64,000 nucleotides of DNA from Augochlora pura (Eukaryota > Arthropoda > Insecta > Hymenoptera > Halictidae), in NCBI RefSeq assembly GCF_028453695.1, contig NC_135773.1:3782001-3846000 (forward strand). The letters run 5' to 3'. Each line of letters opens with the position of its first letter. Within the stretch, counting starts at the first letter, position 1. A program made the position numbers and the translations under genes. Below the pieces are notes generated by a model, which saw nothing but the letters and a program-made list of their open reading frames with translations, was not told the origin of the DNA and ran no database searches. This document shows positions 32,771 through 44,508 of the stretch, one piece after another.

Positions 32771-32982
32771 ATAACCCTTTGCGCTCGAGTGGCGTCTCTG
32801 AAGCGTCAATGAACATTGTTATATAGTTAACAAAATAATATTGACATTATTAAAAACCCTTCTGTTGAAAAGGTAACAGTTTTATGAGTCACAAGACTCA
32901 ATCTCACATGCATAAATTATACTAAGTCCTATACTACAGCTGGTCAAAATAGCAATTTTGGATCCAAGCTTAAAATGGTTAA
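32771..32982 (+). mobile_element. Family A element, subfamily with GCGCTCGAGTGGCGTCTCTG start (about 212 bp)
   Basis: It starts ATAACCCTTTGCGCTCGAG at 32771 (TTAA decayed to ATAA) and follows the interior of the copy at 47070. It ends AAAATGGTTAA at 32982, where about 15 bases of the right terminal repeat are deleted. It carries one copy of the internal module that is present three times in the 47070 copy. Confidence 0.75.
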
Positions 32983-33900
32983 GAGAAATTAAAACAGTTT
33001 TATATTATTTCAAACTTATTAAAATGATTAAAATTAAAAATGCAACCTTAGCCCTTAGCCATTAATGCAGATTTGCATTTTATATTAAAACCTGCAGTCC
33101 ATACATTTAATTATCAAAATGGATTCGACTTTCGATGAATATAAAATTCCCTGATGAACTCGTCGGTCTGATATGATAATAAACAATCCTGTTTTCGATT
33201 AACTCAATTCTTCCATTTCAAATTCTTCAATTTCAATTTCAAACGAGTTGCTCGGAGCCGCGCGGCTCACTCGCCCCCCCCCCCCCCCCCCCCCACCCCC
33301 GAGTAAAAGGAAACAATTCCTTGTTCGGAAGTAATCTGAAAAATGGAGAATAGAAGTATCCAGCGAGTCCTTTGCTCTTGACAGCGGGCTAAATATATGC
33401 TAGATACAATCGCGGGTAGTGGTCAGCGGGAAGTTTGCTGAATACTGGAGCAGATTAAATATGTGCCTGAATTTGTCCCTTTGACTTTCGTACGGTTTCC
33501 GAAACCATTGAATCGCTTTCGAAATTGTCTTCATTATACCGTATGTACGTACAATTTGTAAGCAGCGGTCGAAATGTGATTCACCTTGGCCCTTTGACCG
33601 TTGCTCGGATAACAACCTTGGCCCTTTGACCATCGCTCGGATAGTAATTCTCTCTTAGTAATTATTAAACATGGTCTTTGTGTGCGCGACGAATTACAAT
33701 TGCTTTTTAGATGAAATACAATCTATTGTTTCATTTTAAGTTATATTAATTGGGATATAATTTTGATAAGTTGAAAATTATTGTAACAGTATCTTTAAAT
33801 TTTTCAAAGCGTTTTTGATATTATTTATTTAATCAGTTTCGTTATAGAAGCATATAATAAATAAATTTTGTAGCTTCGCAGTCGCAAAAATTTTAATAAT
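32983..33900. other. Unique sequence with a poly-C tract
   Basis: Mostly AT-rich DNA with no gene. The poly-C tract at 33274-33294 is listed separately. A duplicated word CCTTGGCCCTTTGACC occurs at 33585 and 33614. Confidence 0.4.
33274..33300. repeat. Poly-C tract (C21 A C5)
   Basis: Twenty-one consecutive C, one A and five more C. It can form an i-motif, or a G-quadruplex on the minus strand. Long homopolymers are also assembly-error hot spots. Confidence 0.95.
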
Positions 33901-34160
33901 GTAATGAAGTAAATATTAATGTAATGAATCAAGTGTTAATATAATAAATCAAATGTTAATTTAGTAAATCAAATGTTAATCTAGTAAATCAAATATTAAT
34001 CTAATAAATACAATATTAATCTAGTAAATCAAACATTAATCTAATAAAGGAAATATTATTGTAATAAATTCAGTATTAATCTAACAAGTCCAATATTGAT
34101 CTAATAAATCAAATATTAATCTGATAAAGGAAATATTATTTTAATAAATCCAATATTGCA
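33901..34160. repeat. 20-bp minisatellite, thirteen units
   Basis: Thirteen units of TAAATCAAATATTAATCTAA type keep strict 20-bp register without indels. The variant AAAGGAAATATTATT occurs in units near 34046 and 34126, 80 bp apart, suggesting a four-unit duplication. Confidence 0.9.
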
Positions 34161-35815
34161 ATACAAGCCAATTTGTCAGTAAAAAACTCTCATTCGAAGA
34201 CGCCATCCCGGCCAAGCGAATCCTCTCGCAGCAGAATCGTTCGACGACGTTTCTTCTGCTCGTATATCTCACGACAGCGTCCGCGTTCTTCGTCGTCCCC
34301 GCAGTCTCTCCCCGTTCACTCCGCTGGACGTCTTCGCGTTATTTGTAATCGCGGGCTGAACCCGTTCAGACGCACGCTGCGTTAAACGATGCGAACGGTG
34401 ACACGTTTGTCGGAGCGGAACCGTGTCAAAAACAGGAAACGAAGACGCTCGTTACGATGACAGGTTATTGGCACTCGGGCAGTTCTCGCGGCGCGGTGCC
34501 TGGTCGGCCACCCGTCGTCTTTCTCGAATTCTCTTCGCGCGGATCGATTTTTGATTATCATCCGTCTTCCGCCGACGACGGACCGAGGCCAATCGTAACC
34601 GTGACCATGTAACGCAATTCCTCACGAGCCCGATGAAAATCGTTAACGAGACGACCGGACGGAATTATTTTTCAATCTACGTCGTAGCCGTCCAGACTAC
34701 GGGCTTATAAACGTTTGCTTCGATCCACGATTATCCGATGAACGGCCTTCCCTCCCCCCCCCCCCCCCCATCGCCTCCGCCCAACCCGGCGTTCACTCCC
34801 AAACGGGAAAATTCATTTCCCGGGGCCCTCGCTCCGCGATTTTCTATACGCAATCCGCTTAAATTCCGCGCGGCCTCGTATCCTGTACACTCTTTGCTCC
34901 GGCGAGCCGCCGTCTACGGTAAACGATTCGCATATCATTTATAAAAGATGCGCTACGTCGACGCTGCGATCGATTAGACGGGGGACCGTTATCAATGGCG
35001 ACGTTTTGCCATGCGATACGTTCGATTACGGCGAAACGATCTACTGACGCAGCTTTCGTTCGTTCTTCGGTAGAAATAAATACCCGTATCTGCCTATGTG
35101 GATCGACGCACGTAATCTTTTCAGTGTTACTGGGATCTATCCTTTACAGGGCTGCAGTTGCCCACGATGCAGCAACGAATTTCAATAAATCCTTTGATCT
35201 GTAATTTTGGTCCAGGTTTCGGACGGAAGTATGAAGTTTTGTAAATATTGTATGTGCAATGCATAAGTTTATTGTATATGCAATGTATAGGTCTATTAGA
35301 TACGCAATGCTGGATAATAAAATGATTTGTATTAATTCGCTATTATGTGAAATGATTGAGGTTATGTATAGATCTTGAGGTTGGCAGCATATTTTTCTGA
35401 GAATAGTTTTCTGAGAAAGCTAGATTTAACAAAGTCTTAAATAATAGAATAGATGAATAAAAGCTTAATATATCAGTTTTTTCATTTTTATTAATTGAAT
35501 AATTTTTGATCACGTAATGCACTTAATAAACGTGACATGACTACGTAATTATTTTTCTTTCTGATTCTATCCTTATTAACTAAAACGAAAACATCCTTCT
35601 TTTGTAATAGCCAAAAAGTATAACTATTTTATATTCCTCTTATTTTGTCCGTCATTTTTACCATTCAGTCATATAATTTGTCTTTTCTATAATTTCTCGA
35701 GTGTCTTCATTTACCTCAATTTCAAAATTTTGGCTGTTAGAACATTCAAATTTTGTTTCAATTTAACAGAAACGACTGGTATTTACATTTATTAAATTAT
35801 GTAGGAAATGTTCGT
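34161..35815. other. CpG-rich then AT-rich intronic sequence
   Basis: 34180-35060 is CpG-rich and contains a run of 16 C at 34754-34769. 35200-35815 is AT-rich. Nothing codes for a recognisable protein. Confidence 0.4.
34754..34769. repeat. Poly-C tract (C16)
   Basis: Sixteen consecutive C inside a pyrimidine-rich stretch. Confidence 0.95.
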
Positions 35816-35852
35816 CACGAGTCCGACTCGTTGTTATAATGCCAAGGGTTAA
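35690..35852 (+). mobile_element. Family B element, right part only
   Basis: The end reads CACGAGTCCGACTCGTTG, then CCAAGGGTTAA, with TTAA at 35849-35852. It matches the right end of the copy at 43427-43677, palindrome included. GTCTTCATTTAC upstream also matches that copy's interior. The left terminus is not recognisable, so the start is approximate. Another TTAA preceded by GGCAAGGG lies at 35931-35934. Confidence 0.65.
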
Positions 35853-36182
35853 GTAGATGACACTCGAGAAACTCGAGCGACGTATTCCCGGACGCGCGAC
35901 AGATCGGCCCTCTTGCCCGTCCGGCAAGGGTTAATCTTCGAATTCCTAGCGCTCACGTGTCCGTACGAGGATTCGCCGTACGGGAGACACGCGGGCATAA
36001 AATTGAATTTTCACGTCCGCGCAAATAATCCGATATCTGTTCGCGCGCGCGCGCGAGTCGGATCAGAGCTATAGGTATCTCCGCTTGATGAATCCGGTCG
36101 CGCGGCATCAGGACTAGATGCTCCTTTCCTTCTCGCTTCTCTTTGCCCCCCTTTCCACCAGCCCTCGCACACATCTTTTCAA

Positions 36183-36213
36183 TCGTCGTCGTCGTCGACG
36201 TCGTCGTCGTCGG
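36183..36213. repeat. (CGT)n trinucleotide repeat, self-complementary centre
   Basis: GTC/CGT repeats on each side of a central GTCGAC/GACGTC make the tract nearly palindromic. Confidence 0.9.
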
Positions 36214-36316
36214 CGGTACCGTAGACAGTTTGAATGGATTCCCGTGGCGGATGAATTCCCGTCGGCCAACACGGTATTGATGAAATCTGGGGTGCCGGTG
36301 ATTTCAATCTGACCCG

Positions 36317-36353
36317 AAAAAAAAAAGAAAAAAAAAAAAAAAAAATAAAAAAA
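36317..36353. repeat. A-rich tract
   Basis: About 37 bases of A with a single G and T interruption. It might be the poly-A tail of an old retroinsertion, but no element precedes it. Confidence 0.9.
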
Positions 36354-36716
36354 CCAAGCGATCGGGCTCGAAATAATTTCCTCCGATCGGATTCCGCGGA
36401 GGGCTTTAATTAAACGTCGCTCTCTCGGAGTTTACTTTCATTGATCCGACGGTAGGGGGGCGGGGGGGAGTAGGGGGCACTTTACCATACTTTATCAAGA
36501 GAAGCTTTCAATAGACCATCACCTCGGGTGGCTACTCATCGGCGTGGAAAGTATATTCGAATACCTTTAATGCGCTTTGAAGGAAAATCGATGCACGCCG
36601 GACGGCTGAAAAGAGAACCCCCACCCCTCGACCTCCCCCCATCCCACGATCCCCCATCGTTGTTTCCCACACCCCCTCTCCGCGACACGACCCTAGCCTC
36701 TTCAGTCGCCGGACCG

Positions 36717-36749
36717 TCTTCTTCTTCTTCTTCTTCTTCTTCTTCTTCT
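36717..36749. repeat. (CTT)n trinucleotide repeat
   Basis: About eleven uninterrupted CTT units. Confidence 0.95.
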
Positions 36750-37601
36750 GTATCGTCGGTTTCCTTATTGAATTTCAAGAGCCGCCTCTGTGTCTCCGCG
36801 CCGAAACAATCCGAAAGAAACGAAATAATTGGGAACCGACGCGGCAATATCGCAGGGGCTCGTTACGCTTACAACCGGCGGAGGACACGCACTCGAGAGA
36901 AGGAAGCTAGGGGAGATCGAGGGGAGCGGGAGATATGGTCGTGGCTGTTGGGTGTAGCAATGAGCCTTTTTCCAATTAACTTCGAACGATCGAGTCTGGT
37001 GTTCGACGATCGGGAAATATTCTTCTGGAATTCGAAGAATGGCGACTCGGGCGGGATCGGTAATTTCATGGGACGACTGCTGGCTGCTATCAAATAGTGC
37101 GCGTTTTAATGCGCGGGGAGAATTAGATGCGCGGATTAGCGCAGTTCATTAATCGAACGCCCGGCTAAATTGATTTGGCAATCTACCGCACTAAATCTCA
37201 GTGCTCGCACACAATAAATCATTGAATTATTCGTGACCGTGCTAAATTAATAGACTGCGTCCGAACGGACCTTTATAGATTTGGTTAATTAGCGTGATAA
37301 TAAATAAAGCGATGGTTGGTTAGCGAAGATCAATGTCTCACTGTTGCATTTTTCTGTGTAATTATAACAAAAATAATTAATTGGTCGGGAACATCAAATG
37401 CATCCTTAACAATATCTTTCAATATTTCTAATGTTTATTTAGTTTTATATATATTAATTTTTGTCAAAAATGCAGCAAATCTGAAGTCCATTCATTACTT
37501 TATGTTATGTATGTAGTCTCAATGAGCTGTTTATAAAGAATCAGTATTCATGTATAAACAAAATAATAATATAGTAAAATAGTATAGGCATAGTAAATCA
37601 A

Positions 37602-37633
<32 letters not shown>

Positions 37634-40019
37634 TACAGTTTACGTATATATTATATCTATAAATATTATTTTATTCGTATATTATATCTATTTTACATGA
37701 ATTATAATAATTCCTATAGAGCTTAAACTACAACTCTTTCAACATAGTTGCATAACATAGCTGTTCTACATAGTTGCCTCCACCAAAACAGAAATTAAAG
37801 TACTATCATTACTTGCGAATTGGTTAACCTTCGTAATTGGCAGAGTCACTGGATGAAGCGTGCGAGGCGGTCGGTTAATGGGACAGACCGGTTTGTAGGA
37901 GCACATTGTTACTATTTTGCGAAACGTCGTTCCCAGATTGGAAAAAAAAGATGAGCAGACGGCTCTGACATCGTTCCAAATATGGGTCATGACGATTTTA
38001 AGCGAAGAGCCGGCGAACCACATACGGCGAGAGTGAAAAGTATTGTGTCTGCTATACGATCCTAGAAGCCATTTTATAATTAGTAAAGTGTCATGTACTC
38101 CAAAATCCTTATGTCGGCACCTAGGTACATACTTTCAATTGTTCTTAAAGATCGGTTGTATGTAATCGCTGGTGAATGTCAAAATTGTTACAATTTAGTT
38201 ATATAGGATAATACTAAATCGTATTATATTAAAATAATTAATAAACTATATTACACAACTATATTATATGTAAGACTATACATATACATATTAAAAATTG
38301 GTTAATATGGATATGTTAATATATATATATATATAATATTAATATATAAAATAGTAATATATAATACTAAACTAGTTACATATATAATAACTATAATAAA
38401 TCAACGAAACCGCAATATGGTTGATTTTGGAAAACATGTAAATATTTCTGGTGTTTTTTGTTTTACTATTTAGAAAGCAGTTATTTCTTTCTGGAAATTC
38501 TTAGCGAAGCACGAGGAGCGAACATGGCAGATATTAGGATGCCTGCTCTGCAAAGATAGTGCGCGTTATTCGCGTCTGTAAAAAGAAAGACGCGTTGCCT
38601 GCCTTCCCTTCTTGGTAGACTGCGTTTATAACCCTGAGTGAACAGTGAAATGTTGAGTAAACAGCGGATGTAGGTTTATTAGGGGAAAAGGAAACTTGCG
38701 TGTATTCTGAGTAATCTTTTTGGATATTTCCTGAGGTAATGTTAAGAAACTCGAAAATCCTGTCTTTCGTATTCTGTTACTCAACGTTGAAACTTTAATC
38801 TGGTTTTCCTTACAGAAAAAAAAACCCTTTCAAATAACTGATAATTTAAAATAATTGGAAATGGAATATCATTACAGCTTTAATTGAAATTAACATAATT
38901 AAGAGAGTTTTTCTAACTGTATATTATATGTCTTATAAATCTGTATTTTATCGAGATTTTATTTTAATGCATTTCCTATTGTTGCTATTATTATGATATT
39001 ATTATCCTTATATTATTATTCTAGTAAACGGGTTAAACTATAATTCTTGTGATGTATTTATGCTTAACTTCAGATTCTATATTCTCGAATCTTTTCCATT
39101 CGTTACATGTAAAATTTACAGTTCTTCCACCTTCTTTCCATTATTTACATACAATTGTTTCAATATCTTTCAAATTTTATACGAGATCTTGTCATTATTA
39201 TCGATATCTTATCACTATGCAAATTAATAGCTAGTGTCCAATATCAACTCCAAAAATCCCCAAAATATAAAAATCATTTAATTAACAAAACTGCAACTGT
39301 GCTACTAAAATTTATCCTAAAAAAAAAACACTAGTCTAACTCTTATTATATTCAAATGAAATCATGTCGCGAAGCTTAGTAAAAAATTAGCGCCACCCAC
39401 GCATTTTCGGCGCGGCACATGAAATGCCACAAACTTTCAACCGCCTCCGCGAAAATATTCCAAGACCCCCGGAAGATTAAGAATAAGATTCGGACGATTT
39501 ATTCGCCGCCGTATAAACCCTGACAATATCTCCAAAATACCCGGTACATGAGAAACGGCGGGCAGGGTCGCGCGCAACGCCGCGGTCATTCGTCAGACGG
39601 TCCGCAGCATCCACGACGAAATAAATATCCGGGAGGATCAGCGAACGCCTTCGATTTACCAGGACGTTTTTCCTCGTCGCGGCGTCGGATCGCTGCGGCG
39701 ACTTGTATCTCGTGCGTTGCCTACCCGCCTCCCCATAAATTCGCGGGAAGGAACGGTCCGCTGTTTCATTAAGTGGAAACTGTACGGTCGTCGATGGTGC
39801 CACCGGGCGGCGGTTACCGCGCCGAGGAGAACGCTTCGTCCCGATCGGGACCAGGACGAACGCATGGATTGCCTCGGCTTCCGTCCGCGGTGCTAGGGGT
39901 GGGGAGCACTGCTGCCACCCGCGGGATATAACCAGGTCTCCCGGTGAAATTAAGTGAATTTATCTTCCGGCCGCAATAATCAGACGTCGTTAGTTACAGC
40001 CATCCGCCGAGACAAAAGA

Positions 40020-40034
40020 GGGGGGGGGGGGGGG
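40020..40034. repeat. Poly-G tract (G15)
   Basis: Fifteen consecutive G followed by AGGAGGGAG. Potential G-quadruplex. Confidence 0.95.
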
Positions 40035-40341
40035 AGGAGGGAGCTGGAAACGAGTTCCATCGTCGCTGGCGGGGATCAACAACAATCAAACGACTCGAAT
40101 GGCGAGATTAGAGTTGCCGCTCGATGTAAAGGCTACTCTAATTGCTGCTACGGATAAAGGAGCTTTGTATCTGGAGCAGTTCTTTTCTTATTATTTGCTT
40201 CCTCCTTCAGCTATGACAATTTACAATCTTTTCGGTAGGGTGATTCGGTGAATTGTTATAACAATTTTAGTCAATGTCGCGTAGATGTACGTAGATGCTT
40301 TCTGACTAGTATGATTAATGATAAGTAACAACGTTTATTTA

Positions 40342-40568
40342 TTAACCTGTTAGCTGCGTACGATGTGTACACGTCGCAAGGAAATGGCAATTTTACATCT
40401 TATAATAATAATGTTTCTTCTATGATTTATGTCAAAATACTTACGGTAACAATAATCGTAAATATTACACGCTTTAGAATAATTACCAAGAAAACCTACA
40501 CTCAGTATGATTGATAAAACGCGTAACAGAATTTATCTTCTAAATATATCGACGCAGCTAAGTGGACA
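40342..40568 (+). mobile_element. Possible TTAA element with TTAGCTGCGT inverted repeats
   Basis: TTAACCTGTTAGCTGCGTACGA at the left (key part TTAGCTGCGT) is mirrored by TCGACGCAGCTAAGTGG at 40549-40565. The right TTAA is missing. The interior is AT-rich and non-coding. About 227 bp if real. Confidence 0.45.
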
Positions 40569-41751
40569 AATATTGAATTCTAGTTGACGAAGAAATATTT
40601 TTATTCTAATTTCTCTGAAAGGAAGTACGAAAATCACGACTCGCGTAAAAATCGGCAGTCTAATTATTTATTTAAATATCTAGCGACCCAATGGCACACC
40701 ATATTATATGGCAACCGATTGCACCGTAATTTCGCGACAGCCGATAGATTTCTACATCAGTAGCAACGGATTCAAGACGTTTTTGCGACGCGAAGGTGGA
40801 AAACAATTTGTTGCGGAGCGAGACGTGGAGAAATGGAAAGTCACGAGGCACCGTCGTATTCTTGAACGTTCTTACCGCGGGAGGCATACAGGAGAAGGAG
40901 CGCCCCTCGTATTTAGTATAGGGGGCGGTGGGGCTGGGTAGAGCAGAAGGCGTCTTAATCTCGCCAGGGAATTTATGGGCGACTTGTTTAAGAGATGTTT
41001 AGCTGAGCTTAATGTGTAATTGCAAGCACTCGCATACACGCGCCGGCTTTTGCAATTCTGCCACTGAACGGCTCTTCCCGCGTCCTCTTTCCGCCAGTCG
41101 TTTCCCCCCCTCTCCGTTTGATCCTCTTCTTGCTCTCAACGTGTCCTTTGTCCTTCCTTCTTTCCCGCGGCACGGAATAGGGCACTTCCTCGCCGCGACT
41201 CTTGAATTAAACGAATCGTATTCCATCCTTCCGCGCCACCGCTCTCTTCCTCATCGGGACAATGCCGTTTTTCTTAGTTCGCTGCACTTAGCTCCGGCAG
41301 TCCTGTAAACACCCCCCCACCTCCGGGGAGCGAAAGGAAACCGACCATGCGACGCGTAATCACGGTATCGCCTTCCCGGCCGCGCGTATTTAACGCCGTT
41401 GCCGTCGCGGCGCGAAAAATTGACCTCCCACCCTCCCTCCCCCCTAGCTCGAGGGAAAGTTTTCTCGTTTCGCGGCACGGCGATGTCGTCGTTTGCTTCT
41501 CCTTCTCTTCGAATAATCTCTCTTGCATCGCTTCGCAATGCCTTCCGCCGACCGTCCTCGTTATCCTGGCTGACGGCTCTCCGGTTTCGCGCGACTGCTC
41601 CCGGATCAAAGCGATAGCCTTTTGCTATAGGGGATGTTACGGTGCTCTCGGAATTATTTGTCGAAATTTTTGATAACTGGACTCTGCGTTTTCTATTCGC
41701 TTTTATTTTTGGAATTATGCGGATCGGGTGTAGAACCTCGGAGGTGGATCG
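40569..41751. other. Mixed then CpG-rich intronic sequence
   Basis: 40570-40700 is AT-rich. 40700-41640 is CpG- and pyrimidine-rich with open but low-complexity frames in several registers. No domain or splice pair. Confidence 0.4.
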
Positions 41752-42026
41752 TTAACCCTTTGCGCTCGCGTGGTGACTCTAAGGCATGACTGGAATTATT
41801 CTATCACGTACCAGAATAATCATTATACTAATAAAAATTTAGATTTAGAAAATTGTTAAAAGAGAAATTGTTGATATGACTGACTTTCGTCAATCGGATC
41901 AATTTCATGCACTTTATTATATAAAATCACTAAAAATGCACTTTGTTACATAAAAATGAGATACTATAGGCCGGAAAAATTATTTCAGATTTTCTAGTTA
42001 AAATGGCTTCGAGTGCAAAGGGTTAA
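41752..42026 (+). mobile_element. Family A TTAA element, complete copy (275 bp)
   Basis: It starts TTAACCCTTTGCGCTCGCG at 41752 and ends TGGCTTCGAGTGCAAAGGGTTAA at 42026. TTAA is on both sides. The right end is the best-preserved terminal repeat in the window. It has no coding capacity. Confidence 0.9.
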
Positions 42027-42800
42027 ATTATATATTACACATTTTCATCTTCTAATATAAATGACAGAATTTTTTATTTTCGAAAATCCGATTCAAAACA
42101 GAAGACTTGAATATTGATTTTAAATATATAATTATGGATTAATTATTTAGTCGACGAAGACTATAATAAGCTGACTTACTATAATCCTGCTATTGATCTA
42201 CTAGTGAACTTTAGTAGATGCAGGGTATGGTAAGCCGAAATTTCGCTATGAACGGTTGCGTTGCTTCGAAGCTTCGGAATTTACGATACTTAGCAAGCGT
42301 CGAATCGTTCTATTTGCGTTTCAGAAATCGGAGTCGATTTTAATGACCTTTCTGTATGTCTATGTTCTACCGGGGGTTAGTAGAATAGGCGATGCCTAGT
42401 CAGCCACGGAACGGAACGTTCAGTAGTATAAGCGTGCTTAGTCGAACGTGCATGCAATCGCATACAGCAGATCTATACGGGAAAACAATGGCGCTTGATC
42501 GAAATGCCTTAATAGTATGCCGAGATGATTCTGACGGTATTTCGGTTTATTTTGATGCGGTAGAGACCTGGCCCTATATCAACTAGCTGCTCTAAAATTG
42601 ATCACGCTAATTGAAAATCCGTAACAACGTAAAAGACGAAGATATTTTTACTTGCTCATCCCTGACGCTGCAAAATTTGCATTTTTAACTGAATATCTAA
42701 TTTCTATTTTTAAAGACATTACTGTGGTTTTTAATACTGTATTTTTTATGAATCTACCAAGTGAACCGTGGATTTTACCTATAACAATAATGGATGAAAT
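42027..42800. other. Unique AT-rich sequence
   Basis: No gene or repeat recognised. Short frames here lack any domain. Confidence 0.4.
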
Positions 42801-43165
42801 ATAACATAATAGTATGATTTTAAAATTTGAGAATCTCGATTCCAAGCTAGTTAAAATTCTCAATAATAAATAATCGCAGTCTAATAATAGCGTCACATCG
42901 AATTGGAATTCCACAGCCAACTTAATAGTTATTTAAAGTGAATTTTATTAAAGAAGGTTTTCAAGCAGGGAATAATATAATGAAATAGAAGATAGTAGTA
43001 TAATTTAAAAAAATTTAAGAATCTCGACTCTAAGCTAATTCAAATTCTTAATAATAAATAATCGCAGTCTAGTAATAGCGTCACATCGAGTCAGAATTCA
43101 ACAGCAAAGTTAATAGTTATTTAAAGTGGATCTTATTAAAGGTTTTCAGGCGCGAAATAATGCGA
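42801..43165. repeat. Tandem duplication, period 188 bp
   Basis: TAATCGCAGTCTA at 42871 recurs at 43059, followed in both copies by ATAGCGTCACATCGA and TTAATAGTTATTTAAAGTG. Before it, GAATCTCGA and TAAGCTA/CAAGCTA also repeat. The copies are roughly 85-90 percent alike by eye. Confidence 0.9.
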
Positions 43166-43426
43166 TTTAGAAATTATAAGCTTCCCAAGTGGAATCACTT
43201 TCAGCTCCTATTTGTAGACACCGTAAAATATTCGGCTCCCCTAAAATAGAGTTCGCCTGATTCAACCCTAGAATAATGTACATAAATTATTTCTCCACGA
43301 TACTCGGTTAAAAGCGAGAATGAACTTCGAAGTGGTCTTCCGGAATGCATATTTAAAGAACGGAACAGCTCGACGATTGAATGTACTATTCAGTCGAATC
43401 GAACCGAGGGAATTCATTTTTGTCTT
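43166..43426. other. Unique sequence
   Basis: A short unique stretch between the 188-bp duplication and the first of two abutting TTAA elements; nothing recognised. Confidence 0.4.
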
Positions 43427-43677
43427 TTAACCCATTACACTACGATTCCTTTCGCGCTGTTTTAATTAACTTCTATTCATTCTTAATACTTTCTTTAATA
43501 GGATTAGATAGTTCCTATTTCTTGTATTGTCTTCATTTACTTTTGTTTCTGTAATTTTCTAACAAAAGAATTAAATCTGGTTTCGATTTGAAATAAATTA
43601 ATAATATTCATATTTAACAGATTGTGTATCAAAGCTTTGTCACGAGTCAGACTCGTTATTATAGTGCAAGGAGTTAA
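43427..43677 (+). mobile_element. Family B TTAA element, complete copy (251 bp)
   Basis: It starts TTAACCCATTACACTACGAT at 43427. The right end, inverted, reads TTAACTCCTTGCACTATAAT, an imperfect inverted repeat. Just inside the right end is CACGAGTCAGACTCGTTA, the family B palindrome. Inside the left end, TACGATTCCTTTCGCGC is shared with the fragment at 55222. Its right TTAA is also the left TTAA of the next element. Confidence 0.8.
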
Positions 43678-43885
43678 TTCTTTGCACTCGAGCGGCGCCA
43701 TTAAAATTGTCGTAACACGTTCGAAAATTATTATTACAGATATCGCCAAAAAATTGTTGAAAGTGCATATGTTATGTGAGACTCAATTTCACATAAATGA
43801 AATTGTTATATAAAACGGAAATATTAAGAGCATGGAAATTTATTTTAGATTTGCGGTTCAAGTGATGTCGAGTACAAAGGGTTAA
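43674..43885 (+). mobile_element. Family A TTAA element, complete copy (212 bp)
   Basis: It starts TTAATTCTTTGCACTCGAG at 43674 and ends GTCGAGTACAAAGGGTTAA at 43885. The TTAA at 43674-43677 is shared with the family B element to the left. Confidence 0.85.
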
Positions 43886-44165
43886 AGACAATAGTCGTCG
43901 AAACAATAGAATTCGACAGTTCTCAGCATTTCGAACAAGGTTCAGCGACACCACCGTGAACGTCTTGCCTTTCGCTGAAAGAAATCTTGAACCCGAACCA
44001 GGCTTTCGAAGCGGCGTCTTCAATTTGTCGGCGAATTATAGGCCGCGGAGTAATCAACGAGCCGCAATAATACGGTAATAATGGTAACCGAATGATTCCG
44101 CGAGCGCGTAAACGTGGGATTTAAGCGTTCAAGTGATTCCCAAGTTCGGCGCGAAGATACCGACC

Positions 44166-44196
44166 GGGGGGGGGGGGGGGGGGGGGGGGAGGGGGG
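44166..44196. repeat. Poly-G tract (G24 A G6)
   Basis: Twenty-four consecutive G, one A and six G. It is the longest homopolymer in the window and a strong G-quadruplex candidate. Confidence 0.95.
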
Positions 44197-44488
44197 TCTA
44201 TTAAACAGCCGAACGAGGAACTTAATGAAGCAAGCAGTTAACCCCGCGTCTCACGAGCTAACTTCTGCCACCGCCGTCGCTTGTTAACGATGCAGAAGAT
44301 GGTCGGGACCCGCCGTGTAAAGGAGAGTTCCCTCCGCCGATGACATTTGCGGCCCCCGAACTACGCTAAGAGCGATCCGCTTGACCGCCGCGGCGCCGTC
44401 TGAGAAAAGGTGAACCGAACCCACGCTCTCGAGAATCTCCCGTGTCCCCGATACTTCGCGCCCCTGTCTCCCTTGCGAAATTAAAGCC

Positions 44489-44508
44489 GGGGGGGGGGGG
44501 GGCGGGGG
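44489..44508. repeat. Poly-G tract (G14 C G5)
   Basis: Second long G run within 320 bp of the first. Confidence 0.95.

Larger units (their letters stand above)
35935..40341. other. Intronic sequence with simple repeats
   Basis: 35935-37310 is CpG-rich and carries (CGT)n, poly-A and (CTT)n tracts. The 189-codon frame across it includes the serine run from CTT repeats and is rejected. 37310-39400 is very AT-rich with TAA and TA repeats (37590-37630, 38319-38340). 39400-40160 is CpG-rich with a G15 tract. No gene supported. Confidence 0.4.

Noticed and set aside
35849..35934. Possible 86-bp element between two TTAA sites
   Set aside because: The two ends (TTAAGTAGATG and, inverted, TTAACCCTTGCCGG) are not inverted repeats; better read as a family B end followed by an unrelated TTAA end or chance.
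36528..37097. 189-codon plus-strand open frame with a serine run
   Set aside because: The serine run is the CTT microsatellite; the opposite strand is open as well (glutamate run). No domain.
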